Both the position numbers and the translations under genes were made by a program. 64,000 nucleotides of DNA from Planctomycetota bacterium (GTDB taxonomy: Bacteria > Planctomycetota > Phycisphaerae > UBA1845): positions 32,391-96,390 of the forward strand of contig JAJRPG010000082.1 of the NCBI GenBank assembly GCA_024280855.1, given 5' to 3'. Positions 54,717 through 64,000 of this stretch are shown one piece after another. Below the pieces are notes generated by a model. The model was not told where the DNA came from and ran no database searches. It worked only from the letters and a program-made list of their open reading frames with translations. Each line of letters opens with the position of its first letter. The first letter of the stretch is position 1.

Positions 54717-56045
54717 TTGTTGAATACCACACGGCATAAGCCAGGCATCATTGTCATCCTATCCATTCTCTACATGATGTCAGCGTTCGCACTCGCACAA
54801 GAGCCTGATAAAACAACGAGCGTTCTTCAATCCATAGATTCGGCAGAAAAAAGTTTGCGCTCAAGCCAACCAGACAAAGCCCTACGCGCTCTTGAAATAG
54901 TCGAAAAATTAGAACCGCAAAACCCTTGGCTATGGTATTACAAAGGTGCGGCTTACGCCCAGCTTCATGACCCACACCGCGCCGTAGACATGTTCAACAC
55001 TGGCTTGCAAAAGCTTCATGAACTCGGCGACCCGGACCCAGCCCTCGCCAAAATGATTACCTATGCACGGCGCGAAACCCGGCGACAGTTCTTCGTCCTA
55101 TCTTGGCAACTAGGCTTAGCCCACGATTCCAACGTCACCTTTGAAGGCGGCGGCCAAACAGGAGACTTCATCTCAGGAACCAGCGACAACGTCGTCGGCT
55201 CCACCCTGCGCATGGAATACGCGCTTACCGTCACTGCTACGGAAAAGTTCACCATTGGCGCTCGCGCTGGCGGCTCCTTACATTTTCGCATCAAGGAATT
55301 TGACTATCAGCAATACGGCGGATTCTTTAAGTACGACCGCACCTTATCCGACCGATGGAAATTAACTTTACACTACGATTACGCGGTTGATTACCTTGAG
55401 CGCCAGTCGTTTCTATCCAACCACAAGCTCTCTCCCTCACTAACCTACTATTGGCCACAGACGCACAACAATTGGCGGCCAACTGAAACAACATTTGAAT
55501 ATAGCATTGAATTCCGCGATTTCCTATTCCCCATCGCCCACGCCTTAGAGCGTGACGGCATCGCTCACACCGCTGCGATTACGCAGAGATTTTCCTTCCC
55601 ACTCGCAGACGAAAGCAAGTCCGGCTCACTAACGCTAGGCTATCAATTCAAATCCTTCGCCACCCAGGGAACGGAATTTGATAGACTCACGCACGACTTC
55701 CTAATCGGCTTGGAGCTACCGCTTCTAAATTGGCAAGACCCAACGAAGTATCTTGTCATACCCGACAAAGAGTTGACAGCCCGCATCAATGCCCAGTGGC
55801 ACATCGCGGATTATCGTGAGTCCAGCATCATCGACCGCGACGGCGACGAGCGTCACGACTTCATCACAGCTGTGGGCGTCGTGCTATCTCAATTACTAGT
55901 GGACGACCCCAACGACGGCGAACTACTATTGCACCTGATCTTCAATTGGTCAGATTCAGAGTCAAACGTCCGCACCTCAGATAGATCATCACCCTTCACC
56001 TACGACAAAACCGTAGCCGGCTTTCAGATTCAATGGCGATTCTGA
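54717..56045 (+). CDS. TPR plus outer-membrane beta-barrel protein (Slam-like architecture)
   Basis: About 442 residues. The start must be TTG at 54717 or 54720: the frame is closed upstream by the TAG of the previous gene, and the first ATG (about residue 20) would cut the signal peptide (IIVILSILYMMSAFALAQ). AGGA at 54706-54709 supports a TTG start. TPR helices occupy about 40-120 (DKALRALEIVEKLEPQNPWLWYYKGAAYAQLHDP in two repeats), then a barrel of about 14 strands ends FQIQWRF with terminal Phe. The layout resembles surface-lipoprotein assembly modifiers. It lies 9 bases behind the GlcG-domain lipoprotein, which could be its client. Confidence 0.78.
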   Translation: MLNTTRHKPGIIVILSILYMMSAFALAQEPDKTTSVLQSIDSAEKSLRSSQPDKALRALEIVEKLEPQNPWLWYYKGAAYAQLHDPHRAVDMFNTGLQKLHELGDPDPALAKMITYARRETRRQFFVLSWQLGLAHDSNVTFEGGGQTGDFISGTSDNVVGSTLRMEYALTVTATEKFTIGARAGGSLHFRIKEFDYQQYGGFFKYDRTLSDRWKLTLHYDYAVDYLERQSFLSNHKLSPSLTYYWPQTHNNWRPTETTFEYSIEFRDFLFPIAHALERDGIAHTAAITQRFSFPLADESKSGSLTLGYQFKSFATQGTEFDRLTHDFLIGLELPLLNWQDPTKYLVIPDKELTARINAQWHIADYRESSIIDRDGDERHDFITAVGVVLSQLLVDDPNDGELLLHLIFNWSDSESNVRTSDRSSPFTYDKTVAGFQIQWRF

Positions 56046-56064
56046 AAGTTATCCCGAAACGAGC

Positions 56065-56082
56065 CGCGGGTTTCAACCCGCG
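56065..56082. terminator. Perfect hairpin after the TPR-barrel gene
   Basis: CGCGGGTT and AACCCGCG form an 8-bp stem with a 2-base loop, about 20 bases after the stop at 56045. No T-run follows, so it could be a Rho-independent-like stop, an mRNA 3' protector or part of the repeat patch that follows. Confidence 0.4.
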
Positions 56083-56120
56083 CGGAGCTGCGATAACAGA
56101 AAGTCGTCCATCAAAGACAA

Positions 56121-56148
56121 CGTCATACCCGCGAAGGCGGGTATCCAG
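56121..56148. repeat. REP-like palindromic element
   Basis: ATACCCGC (56125-56132), loop GAAG, GCGGGTAT (56137-56144), embedded in CGTCAT...CCAG. This closely resembles the CGTCATTCCCGCGAAGG-type extragenic palindromes found scattered in many bacterial genomes. It is a single copy in this window. Confidence 0.55.
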
Positions 56149-56153
56149 TTCTT

Positions 56154-56273
56154 GGGTGGCATGCCCAAGCCCCAAGGCGCGGGCATGCTGAACGAAAACG
56201 GCGCGGACACTGTGATGATTCATAACACGAATGGCCATCCCATGCCCGCGCTTCCAGCTTGGGCATGCCACCC
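56154..56273. repeat. Long imperfect inverted repeat (33-34 base arms)
   Basis: The arm at 56154-56187 begins GGGTGGCATGCCCAAGC and ends GCGCGGGCATG; the arm at 56241-56273 is its reverse complement apart from a few bases in the middle. The outer 17 bases match exactly. The loop is about 53 bases. Each arm also contains its own small palindrome GGCATGCC. It looks like a folded extragenic repeat, or a pair of inverted copies of one element, rather than a terminator. Confidence 0.7.
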
Positions 56274-56292
56274 ACGCATTACTATCAGTCGA

Positions 56293-56859
56293 TTAAGATT
56301 TCAATCGTACAATCTGTCCGGAAGGTATCGTCGTGCCGCACTCAGGACAGACGCCTGATTTATTTCCCGTAAGATTGTAGCCACATTCGTCACAATGCCC
56401 GTAATCATCTAGTTCGGTTCGCGATATCGAGACAACATAATACGCCAACAGGATAGCAATAAAGAACGGACTAAAGCTAAAAATGACTAGAAATGGTGTT
56501 TTAGAAAATTGTCTAGGAAGTAATCGGTAGTAATCGCTGAACAAGTCAGACAAACACAACATAAAACCCACGGAGCTAAAATGTATGATTACTATTTTGG
56601 CAAGGATGTTTTTCCCTTGACTCCTTCGAATCCCCCATCGAAGAAAAAGAGAATAAGTCATGTATTGAACAATGCCGCCCACGCAATACAAGGGTAAGCC
56701 TATAAGTAGGGGCAGTGGATTTATAAGAAACAATAATGGTGCAAAGAAAAGTACATGAGGGATTGATGTTCCAAGACCTGGCACAGTAAAAATAAAATCA
56801 AAGACAGTTAGCGTTAGCCCAATGCCCGCACCACAAAATGCATACTTACTCTTGCTCAT
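56293..56859 (-). CDS. Membrane protein with C-terminal CxxCGYNLTGN zinc ribbon
   Basis: About 188 residues from ATG 56859 (MSKSKYAFCGAG); the frame is open further upstream but would overlap the cardiolipin synthase gene. Four to five hydrophobic segments fill the first 150 residues (ALTLTVFDFIF-like, HVLFFAPLLFLINPLPLLIGL, FSSVGFMLCLSDLF, PFLVIFSFSPFFIAILLAYYV). The C-terminus is a short zinc ribbon: CDECGYNLTGN then CPECGTTI. The same ribbon ends the two proteins at 62903 and 63394. Function unknown; such tails are common in planctomycete membrane proteins. Confidence 0.75.
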   Translation of the reverse strand: MSKSKYAFCGAGIGLTLTVFDFIFTVPGLGTSIPHVLFFAPLLFLINPLPLLIGLPLYCVGGIVQYMTYSLFLRWGIRRSQGKNILAKIVIIHFSSVGFMLCLSDLFSDYYRLLPRQFSKTPFLVIFSFSPFFIAILLAYYVVSISRTELDDYGHCDECGYNLTGNKSGVCPECGTTIPSGQIVRLKS

Positions 56860-56906
56860 CGTTGTGCCCATTGGCTTGGCATAATTGCACTGGTGCCCAT
56901 CCCCCA

Positions 56907-58346
56907 TCAAAGATAAGGCGCAAACAACCTCACCAACCCATCCCGTAGCCGCATCCATTTCGGTCGCGCATCCACATCCTCAAGCGTAACTTCCTCAGAC
57001 TCCTTCACCAGCGTATCAATCCACTGACCAAGCTCCCCAGCCATTGCTTCATCGTAGACTTCGATATTAAATTCAAAATTAAGACGAAAACTTCGCCGGT
57101 CAATATTCGCCGAACCAAGAAGAAACCATTGGTCATCCACAATCACAAGCTTAGTATGCACAAACGGCGGCTTACGCAGAAACACCCGCACCCCATGTTG
57201 TAACACCTGCCACAAAAAAGCATCAGCCGCCCACCTCATATACGGCAGATCAACTTTTGAAGGCAGCACCAGTGTCACCTCAACCCCGCGAAGCTTTGCC
57301 ATGCACATGGCACTCACAATCGAAGCACTGGGCACAAAATAAGGCGTCACAATACGAACAGACCGCTCCGCTGAAGCTAACGCCCCTTGCAGCACCAGAT
57401 GTATCTTCTCATGGTTCTCATCAGGCCCGCTGATAATCCCCCGACACACCGAATCTCCCATCGCGTCAAGCTCCGGGAAATAATCCGGCCCGCTCAGCAG
57501 CGTCTTCTTAGCTAAGAACCAATCCTCAGTAAACGTCTGCTGCATCTGCGCGACGACTGGCCCCAGCACCTTAAAATGAAGGTCTTCGGAACGAGACAAT
57601 GACATCTGCTTGAGCATATGTCGCCGAGAAATGTTCATCCCGCCCGTAAAACCAATGCAGCCATCTACAACCAAAATTTTTCTATGATTGCGCAGATTCA
57701 AACGCAATCGGCCAAGTGGAAATCGTAAAGGAAAAAAAGCTGCAACCTGTGCGCCGGCTTTGATTAGCGCGCGTCCGGTGCGTGAAAAGGAATAAACCGC
57801 GCCCACGCCATCAAGCAGCACATGCACTCGCACGCCCCGCCGAGCAGCGCTAGCCAGTGCCTCAACGAACGACCGCCCGGTTTTATCCCAATCAAAAATA
57901 TAACTAGCCAGCGTGATTGACTGCTTCGCGGAGTGAATAGCATCCAGCATCGCCGGGTAGGCCTGCTCGCCGTTATGAAGTGGTTCGAGATGATTCCCAC
58001 CCAACAGCGGCAACCGCGTCACGGCATCCGTCACCCGCCGCAGTGTTCTCAATTCCAAAGAAACAACATGGTCAACGACAGCAGTGTGAGGTGTAACATC
58101 TTCAGGGGGGTGAAATGGTTTCTGCCGCCCGCCCAACCGTCGCTCAGCCCGGCGTTCAATACGATTGATTCCAAATGTCCAGTAAAGCCAAGCGCCGAAA
58201 ATGGGAAAGGTAAAGACCGCAAACAGCCACAGCCCCGCCCCCTTGGGATCACGCTTATACATAACCGCATGGATGGCTGAAGCGCAAGCAAGCACCAACC
58301 ACACGACGGCGAAAGCGTATCCCCATTCGGGCGATGCCACAGACAT
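56907..58346 (-). CDS. cls: Cardiolipin synthase
   Basis: A 479-residue phospholipase D-superfamily enzyme of the usual length. Two N-terminal TM segments (FAVVWLVLACASAIHAVMY, GLWLFAVFTFPIFGAWLYWTFG) are followed by the two HKD motifs: HRKILVVDGCIGFTGGMN (about 230) and HTKLVIVDDQWFLLGSAN (about 405). It joins two phosphatidylglycerols, or PG with another lipid, into cardiolipin at the inner membrane. It lies downstream of fusA with a 98-base gap containing an inverted repeat. Confidence 0.93.
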   Translation of the reverse strand: MSVASPEWGYAFAVVWLVLACASAIHAVMYKRDPKGAGLWLFAVFTFPIFGAWLYWTFGINRIERRAERRLGGRQKPFHPPEDVTPHTAVVDHVVSLELRTLRRVTDAVTRLPLLGGNHLEPLHNGEQAYPAMLDAIHSAKQSITLASYIFDWDKTGRSFVEALASAARRGVRVHVLLDGVGAVYSFSRTGRALIKAGAQVAAFFPLRFPLGRLRLNLRNHRKILVVDGCIGFTGGMNISRRHMLKQMSLSRSEDLHFKVLGPVVAQMQQTFTEDWFLAKKTLLSGPDYFPELDAMGDSVCRGIISGPDENHEKIHLVLQGALASAERSVRIVTPYFVPSASIVSAMCMAKLRGVEVTLVLPSKVDLPYMRWAADAFLWQVLQHGVRVFLRKPPFVHTKLVIVDDQWFLLGSANIDRRSFRLNFEFNIEVYDEAMAGELGQWIDTLVKESEEVTLEDVDARPKWMRLRDGLVRLFAPYL

Positions 58347-58347
58347 T

Positions 58348-58386
58348 ATTGCGGCTCACTGAATGTCGTGAACTACTAGCCGCAAT
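58348..58386. repeat. Inverted repeat between fusA and cls
   Basis: ATTGCGGCT (58348-58356) and AGCCGCAAT (58378-58386) are perfect 9-base reverse complements with a 21-base loop, placed between the fusA stop and just ahead of the cls ATG. It could act as a weak terminator or a regulatory site; no T-run is present. Confidence 0.35.
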
Positions 58387-58444
58387 CACGGCCTAGCAGC
58401 AGATTCAAAATATGAACGCGGTCCCAAACAGCTTCAGCGAAATC

Positions 58445-60556
58445 TTATTTCGACTTCGCCGCAGTGGGATTCTTCTTCTCGTTTTCTTTTTGTCTGGCTT
58501 CGATCACTTCCGCCTGGACATGGCTGGGCGATTTTCTGTAACAACCAAACTCCATCGAGAAAGTCGCTTGCCCTTGAGACAATGACCGCAAGTCAGTGGA
58601 ATAACCAAACATACTTGCCAACGGTACGTCACCGATAATCACAGTCGCGTTCGCCTTCATCTCCGTGCTGAGAATCATGCCGCGACGAGAGGCAAAGTCG
58701 CCACTAACAGGCCCCTGAAATTCTATGGGAACCTCAATCTCAACACGCATGATTGGTTCCAAAATCGCAGGTGACGCTGCCTTGACAGCTTCCTTAAATG
58801 CGGTTCTCGCACAAAGCTGGAACGCAAGGTCGGAAGAGTCAACGGCATGAGATGTCCCATCTTCCAGAATCATCTTCGTACCAATGACCTCATAACCAGC
58901 CAAAGGCCCCTTCGCACGGGCCATCTGAAAGCCTTTGTCAACCGACGGAATATACTCAGTAGGAATTCGGCCACCGGTCACTTTATTTTCAAACAGGTAA
59001 TCATCTTCACCGTCAAGGTCCAGCGGAATCAGCCGGCCTACCACATGGGCAAACTGACCAGAACCACCGGTTTGCTTTTTATGTTTATGATTAAATTTAG
59101 ACTCAGTAGTAGGTGCTTCACGATACTCAACTTTCGGACGACCCACCGTAACCTCAGCCTTGTATTCACGTCGCATGCGCTCAACATAAACTTCCAGGTG
59201 CAATTCGCCCATACCCGAAAGAATAGTCTCACCTGTAGAATCATCATGATGTGCATGAAACGTCGGGTCTTCCTTCACAAACCGAATCAACGCCTTAGCC
59301 ATGTTTTCACGGTCGGCATTTCGCTCAGGCTTTATGGAAATCGAAATCACTGGCTCTGGACAATGAATGCTCTCCAACGAAAGATTCAATTCCTTAGCAC
59401 ACAAGGTATCACCCGACGCACAATCGATGCCCATAATCCCGACAATATCGCCAGCACGAGCGCAATCCAAATCCTCACGCTTTTCAGCATGAAGACGGAA
59501 AATTCGGCCAACACGCTGATCTTTACCAGTACGAGTAATTTTGTACCGTTTACCTTTTTCGATGATGCCTTGATAAACACGCGTATAAGTAACCTGGCCA
59601 AAAGTCTCGTCACAAATCTTAAACGCCATAGCTGTTAAAGGTGCGTCAGCGTCTGCAGTAATCGTAACTTCCGCGCCATCATTAGAGTTGTCACAAGCGT
59701 AAGCCACGCGATCAATCGGTGAAGGCAAATACGAACACACAGCATCAAGAAGCTCTTGCACACCTTTGTTTTGGAATGCAGTCCCAACTAGAACTGGCGT
59801 AATTTCTCGACTAATCGTCGCACGACGAATTGATTTTTTAATCATTTCGATGGACGGGTCATTGCCCTCCAACATAACTTCCATCAACTCATCATCATAA
59901 AGACTAAGCGTATCCAACATACCACTTCGGGCACGCTGTGCTTCTTCTAATAAGTCAGCAGGGATATCATCCCGGCGAACGTTTTCACCTCGATCACCCT
60001 CGAAGTACACAGCCTGCATTCCTACCAAATCGACCACGCCGAGGAAGTCCATTTCCGCACCGATAGGCAATTGCAAAGGCACAGCCACATGTCCAAGCTT
60101 GGCTTCTAACTCAGCAATAACGCGAGAAGGGTCAGCGCCAGTTCGGTCCATCTTATTGATAAACGCCATGCGAGGAACGCGATAACGTCTCATCTGACGA
60201 TCTACTGTGATAGATTGTGACTGAACGCCACCGACGGCACAAAGCACAAAGACCGCGCCATCAAGCACGCGTAGCGAACGCTCAACCTCAACCGTAAAGT
60301 CCACATGGCCTGGCGTATCAATAATATTGATTTGCTTCCCATCCCAATCGACGGTAGTAGCCGCGGAAGTAATGGTAATGCCGCGTTCTTTCTCCAGCTC
60401 CATGAAGTCCATGGTCGCCCCGCCATCCTTACCCTTAACCTCTTGAATACGGTGGATTCTTCCCGCGTAGTACAACAATCGCTCCGTCAAAGTTGTTTTA
60501 CCAGAGTCGATATGAGCTGAAATTCCGATGTTTCGAATGTTACCCAAGCGTTCCAT
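58445..60556 (-). CDS. fusA: Translation elongation factor G (AHIDSGKTT type)
   Basis: A 703-residue EF-G with all five domains. G1 is [10 protein letters not shown]3 DTPGHVDFT and G4 [10 protein letters not shown]; the switch I region [16 protein letters not shown] is intact. Domain IV contains GGSGQFAHV and the end [14 protein letters not shown] is a lysine-rich tail. It drives tRNA-mRNA translocation with GTP. The Ser in AHIDSGKTT, where classical bacterial EF-G has Ala, recalls mitochondrial EFG1 and the spdEFG1 group described in planctomycetes, spirochaetes and deltaproteobacteria. AGGA 8 bases upstream supports the start. Confidence 0.95.
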   Translation of the reverse strand: MERLGNIRNIGISAHIDSGKTTLTERLLYYAGRIHRIQEVKGKDGGATMDFMELEKERGITITSAATTVDWDGKQINIIDTPGHVDFTVEVERSLRVLDGAVFVLCAVGGVQSQSITVDRQMRRYRVPRMAFINKMDRTGADPSRVIAELEAKLGHVAVPLQLPIGAEMDFLGVVDLVGMQAVYFEGDRGENVRRDDIPADLLEEAQRARSGMLDTLSLYDDELMEVMLEGNDPSIEMIKKSIRRATISREITPVLVGTAFQNKGVQELLDAVCSYLPSPIDRVAYACDNSNDGAEVTITADADAPLTAMAFKICDETFGQVTYTRVYQGIIEKGKRYKITRTGKDQRVGRIFRLHAEKREDLDCARAGDIVGIMGIDCASGDTLCAKELNLSLESIHCPEPVISISIKPERNADRENMAKALIRFVKEDPTFHAHHDDSTGETILSGMGELHLEVYVERMRREYKAEVTVGRPKVEYREAPTTESKFNHKHKKQTGGSGQFAHVVGRLIPLDLDGEDDYLFENKVTGGRIPTEYIPSVDKGFQMARAKGPLAGYEVIGTKMILEDGTSHAVDSSDLAFQLCARTAFKEAVKAASPAILEPIMRVEIEVPIEFQGPVSGDFASRRGMILSTEMKANATVIIGDVPLASMFGYSTDLRSLSQGQATFSMEFGCYRKSPSHVQAEVIEARQKENEKKNPTAAKSK

Positions 60557-60921
60557 GTCAAGAATCCTACTGTCGGTCGTGACAAATTCTCAAAAGAAAA
60601 AACACGACTTTTTGCGTTCGCACTAAAACCCGTACACAATTATCACAGAATCGGCGTCCCGGCCATTGCCGGTAGCATCACGCCGAATTACACATAAACC
60701 CCTTCTGTACAAGAAGTTACAAAAAGGAAGGCGAGCGATCATCAACAAAAAAACAACCGCCGATGCGATAGCGTATCAATCTAGGGTAAGAAAATCAAGC
60801 GCAATCGCTATCTACAATAACGTAGAAAATTATCGGCTAGCTAAGGCCACCTATATGAATTGGATTCCGACCGGGAGTAGAGATTCACTACACAAAGAAA
60901 TCCGGGCACCCCAAGCTACCT
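60557..60921. other. Intergenic region upstream of fusA
   Basis: A 365-base gap on the minus strand between the lipoprotein stop and the fusA start. It must hold the fusA promoter and leader. I see no RNA gene, strong hairpin or convincing small frame; a plus-strand frame at 60666-60968 has no family features and runs antisense into the lipoprotein gene. Confidence 0.4.
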
Positions 60922-61515
60922 TTACGGCCCCATATTCCTCGTGCCCAAGCCCCCCAAAGGACCGCTAGCTACCCGATAGTCGATCTGAAACTCGTCCATC
61001 AGATGCTGCCCCAAAGGCGAATGATAGGTCACAGCCAGGACATATCGCTTCGCGGCTGGAACTAACTCGGCGTCCACGCCCAACCGGAATTCGTACATTT
61101 GGGTAATTTGGTTCCAAAATCGCTTTTGGTCCTCTTTGGACCGTAACTCAATTTCCCACATATCGATACGACGGCCCTTCTGGTCGGCACTGGCCGGGAT
61201 GAATTCGTAAAGCTCTACCGTAATATCGCCCACAATCATCAGGCCAGGATTGTCCAGCGGATTTACAGCTTGCAGGAGCAACTCTATTCCGTCTGGTATC
61301 TGGTCGTCGTCAAAGCTCCTGACCCGGGTAAACGGCTCGACAATCTCAATACGGCTGGGCATCAACAAGGCCAAGGCTTGCCGCTGACCGGATTCGAGAG
61401 GGGTGATAGTATGGGACTTGCATCCCACCAGCCAAAAGCTGCAACTTAGCAGGGCTACAGTACAAACAACTCTAACGGGCCATGCACGAGTGATTGTGTT
61501 ACTTGTATGGTTCAT
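60922..61515 (-). CDS. Putative lipoprotein of unknown function
   Basis: A 197-residue protein from ATG 61515 (MNHTSNTITRAWPVRVV). The leader ends in SFWLVGC, a lipobox. The mature part contains ITPLESGQRQALALLMPSRIEIVEPFT and a beta-rich stretch (GLMIVGDITVELYEFIPAS, MYEFRLGVDAELVPAAKRYVLAVTY) that suggests a C2-like or immunoglobulin-like sandwich. No family recognised. It is divergent from the interrupted epimerase gene. Confidence 0.72.
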   Translation of the reverse strand: MNHTSNTITRAWPVRVVCTVALLSCSFWLVGCKSHTITPLESGQRQALALLMPSRIEIVEPFTRVRSFDDDQIPDGIELLLQAVNPLDNPGLMIVGDITVELYEFIPASADQKGRRIDMWEIELRSKEDQKRFWNQITQMYEFRLGVDAELVPAAKRYVLAVTYHSPLGQHLMDEFQIDYRVASGPLGGLGTRNMGP

Positions 61516-61640
61516 AAGCCGATAGTCTATCAGCCCTACAAGCAGGTGGTCAATATGCACACTTGGCCGTTCGATATCACTGGCAAGTGGCCGGTTGGGC
61601 GCATAACATCCACGACATGCCTGTGACGATGGCATAATGA

Positions 61641-62609
<969 letters not shown>

Positions 62610-62627
62610 CGCAGAGTGGATGAATCA

Positions 62628-62731
62628 GAGCCGGTAGCGCCAGCGTCCGGTGTCTTCAGATAGTAGCAAAAGCTACGACCTTCCTTGCGTGTATGAAAAT
62701 CGAAGACACGGGTCGCTAGCGCTCGCCGCTC
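62628..62731. repeat. Imperfect inverted repeat after the epimerase gene
   Basis: Two 30-base arms, 62628-62657 and 62702-62731, are reverse complements at about 24 of 30 positions, including an exact GTGTCTTC/GAAGACAC inner end and AGCGC blocks. The loop is 44 bases and includes TAGCAAAAGCTA, itself a small hairpin. It resembles AGCGCTAGCG-type extragenic repeats seen in planctomycete genomes. Confidence 0.55.
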
Positions 62732-62902
62732 GGTATGTCACGAGGAATCGTTTGTATCGAATCGCCTGATTCGTTGCATTTGTGTAAAAGCGCGATAAAA
62801 AATTTTGGCGTATTTCATCGGGTAAGCGAGCTATAGCGTTTTTTCAACGAACGTGGAGATACTAACTCGATCAGCTTGAAACTTCAGATAGCATATACGG
62901 GA

Positions 62903-63397
62903 TCATGAAATCGGTGTGCCACACTCAGAGCATTTACCGGATACGTTTCCCGTCAGGTTGTAGCCGCACTTAAGGCAATGCCCTTTTATTTTCCAACGCT
63001 TGAGACGACGGCTTCGGATGAAGGTTATGGTAGGGTAAAACATGAACAATCCTAAGGGAACCCAAAACGGTATTGTATATGTTTTTGCATGATATGGTCC
63101 GGGAAAGCTCCAAAATTTCGAGCCGAAATTGAAAAAATTGAGCCTCCTCCGTGAGTCCTTTGCCATACTACCCTCGTAATAATGATACACTAGATAGTGG
63201 TGGCTATTTATTGGGATTGTTTTGTCGCAATAAATGTGCACAAACCCGACTGCACCAAAACAAGAAATCATCAGGAAGTCATTTTGTTCATTCATCACCC
63301 AGAGATAAGAGATAGGTTTGTAGTAACCCCGCAAGGAAAAACACACTGTCATAGATGCACACATTAAGAGTATGGCGACGACCATTTTTTTTATCAT
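62903..63397 (-). CDS. Small membrane protein with C-terminal zinc ribbon
   Basis: About 164 residues from ATG 63397, whose ATGA overlaps the stop of the gene at 63394, so it is translationally coupled to it. An N-terminal TM or signal segment (MVVAILLMCASMTVCFSL), a polar middle with Tyr-rich stretches, a second TM (PFWVPLGLFMFYPTITFI) and a terminal ribbon CLKCGYNLTGN...CSECGTPIS. It is a paralogue in layout of its upstream neighbour and of the protein at 56293. Function unknown. Confidence 0.72.
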   Translation of the reverse strand: MIKKMVVAILLMCASMTVCFSLRGYYKPISYLWVMNEQNDFLMISCFGAVGFVHIYCDKTIPINSHHYLVYHYYEGSMAKDSRRRLNFFNFGSKFWSFPGPYHAKTYTIPFWVPLGLFMFYPTITFIRSRRLKRWKIKGHCLKCGYNLTGNVSGKCSECGTPIS

Positions 63398-63810
63398 ATT
63401 GACAATCCACACTCAGAACACTTGCCGGATACATTACCCGTCAGATTATAGCCGCACTTGAGGCAATGACCTTCAGGAATGGGACGATCTTTTCGCCAGA
63501 GAAGAAACGTTGGAATGAACACGAATGGGGCGATGCACCACATGGGGATGAAAGCGGTATAGAAAGATGGATGCGAGAATTTTGGTAGCCAGCCGGTTGG
63601 GGAAGGACCATATAATCTTATGGCAGGCCTATAAAGGGCATCAACATCAACAAGGCCACCAATTCCGCCGCCTATTATACAAATATGATAATAAAAGAAG
63701 CACGTCCGAACACACATTGTAAAACTCAACACGGTGACAATCACGAATACCAGGGATAGAACCAACGCAACTTTCGTACGTATCCGCAGTAAACGAAATC
63801 GAGTAGCCAT
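63394..63810 (-). CDS. Small membrane protein with C-terminal zinc ribbon
   Basis: About 138 residues from ATG 63810, with GGAG 6 bases upstream; a longer frame from 63840 is less likely. TM1 is VALVLSLVFVIVTVLSFTMCV, TM2 is FIPMWCIAPFVFIPTFLLW, and the end is CLKCGYNLTGN...CSECGLSI, nearly identical to the ribbon of the downstream gene. The pair looks like a tandem duplication that diverged outside the ribbon. Function unknown. Confidence 0.72.
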   Translation of the reverse strand: MATRFRLLRIRTKVALVLSLVFVIVTVLSFTMCVRTCFFYYHICIIGGGIGGLVDVDALYRPAIRLYGPSPTGWLPKFSHPSFYTAFIPMWCIAPFVFIPTFLLWRKDRPIPEGHCLKCGYNLTGNVSGKCSECGLSI

Positions 63811-63890
63811 GCCTAACTCCGCACTAATTCCTGCCCCCATTTAGAGCGTATGCTTACAATCTAAACTCGATCCAATCTAATCCTTTGCAC

Positions 63891-64000
63891 TAGCATACAG
63901 AAGGACACGGCCACATTTGGTCGCACATGGTAGCGTTCACTTTGCCTTCGATGGGAAACCGCCCGGTCCAAAAGCTCTGTTGTGCTTCATTGACTGCATA
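63891..64000 (-). CDS. C-terminal end of a gene running off the window
   Basis: An open frame enters from the right edge and stops at TAG 63891-63893, giving 36 residues: NEAQQSFWTGRFPIEGK, then ATMCDQMWPCPSVC. Composition is protein-like and the Cys-rich end suggests an exported protein. Too short to identify. It runs in the same direction as the zinc-ribbon pair. Confidence 0.4.

Noticed and set aside
60666..60968. Plus-strand 100-residue frame upstream of fusA
   Set aside because: No family features, Lys/Arg/Ser-rich, and it runs antisense into a lipoprotein gene.

Overview
The window looks like a chromosomal segment of a planctomycete-type bacterium, probably Phycisphaerae-like. The grounds are the long secreted proteins carrying Asp/Asn/Cys-rich DCN-x-NG-x-PD-x-CD calcium-type repeats, TSP3 repeats and a C-terminal IPTV-SQWG sorting tail; several small membrane proteins ending in a CxxCGYNLTGN-x-SG-x-CxECG zinc ribbon; an [13 protein letters not shown] EF-G; and a serine/threonine kinase fused to a sulfatase-modifying-factor-like domain. 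This assignment is inference from protein style, not from a marker-gene comparison. I found no rRNA, tRNA, CRISPR array or insertion sequence.

Layout. 1-13 kb: a glycosyltransferase cut by the window edge, a giant IPTL-CTERM surface protein, an HNH nuclease, an SDR epimerase, a small anchored protein, then prfA, rpmE, asnB and a TPR lipoprotein on the minus strand, and a stand-alone LigD-type phosphoesterase. 13.2-21.3 kb: a chemotaxis cluster, minus strand cheW-cheR-cheA-tandem cheC-cheD-cheY, with divergent cheX-cheY. No chemoreceptor, cheB or flagellar gene is visible. 21.3-28.2 kb: an HU/IHF-like protein, a small lipoprotein, a large subtilisin-type surface protease and another lipoprotein. 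28.2-32.6 kb: a three-gene operon with ATGA overlaps (kinase-FGE, surface lipoprotein, metzincin lipoprotein).

32.8-52.9 kb is the most unusual part: about 20 kb, all on the minus strand, of respiratory and multiheme genes mixed with cyclic-nucleotide signalling. It holds a metallo-beta-lactamase-fold hydrolase, an NDH-2-like flavoprotein with a C-terminal cyclic-nucleotide-binding (CNB) domain, a 5-heme cytochrome, an FHA-GAF-class III adenylate cyclase, a 10-heme cytochrome, a 5-TM b-type cytochrome-like protein, and a two-CNB protein with four ferredoxin-like Cys clusters. Upstream on the same strand lie a matrixin/beta-helix surface lipoprotein, an apparently frameshifted small gene, a decaheme-beta-propeller lipoprotein, an outer-membrane beta-barrel and a tiny lipoprotein. 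My reading is a possible cAMP-responsive electron-transfer route from NADH through the inner membrane and periplasm to an outer-membrane porin-cytochrome conduit. Each domain is recognisable; the combined system is inference.

53-64 kb: a tandem GlcG/HbpS-domain lipoprotein and a TPR-beta-barrel protein (plus strand), an intergenic patch of palindromes, a zinc-ribbon membrane protein, cardiolipin synthase, fusA, a lipoprotein, a sugar-nucleotide epimerase gene interrupted by an in-frame TAA, a second inverted repeat, two more zinc-ribbon membrane proteins and the tail of one more gene.
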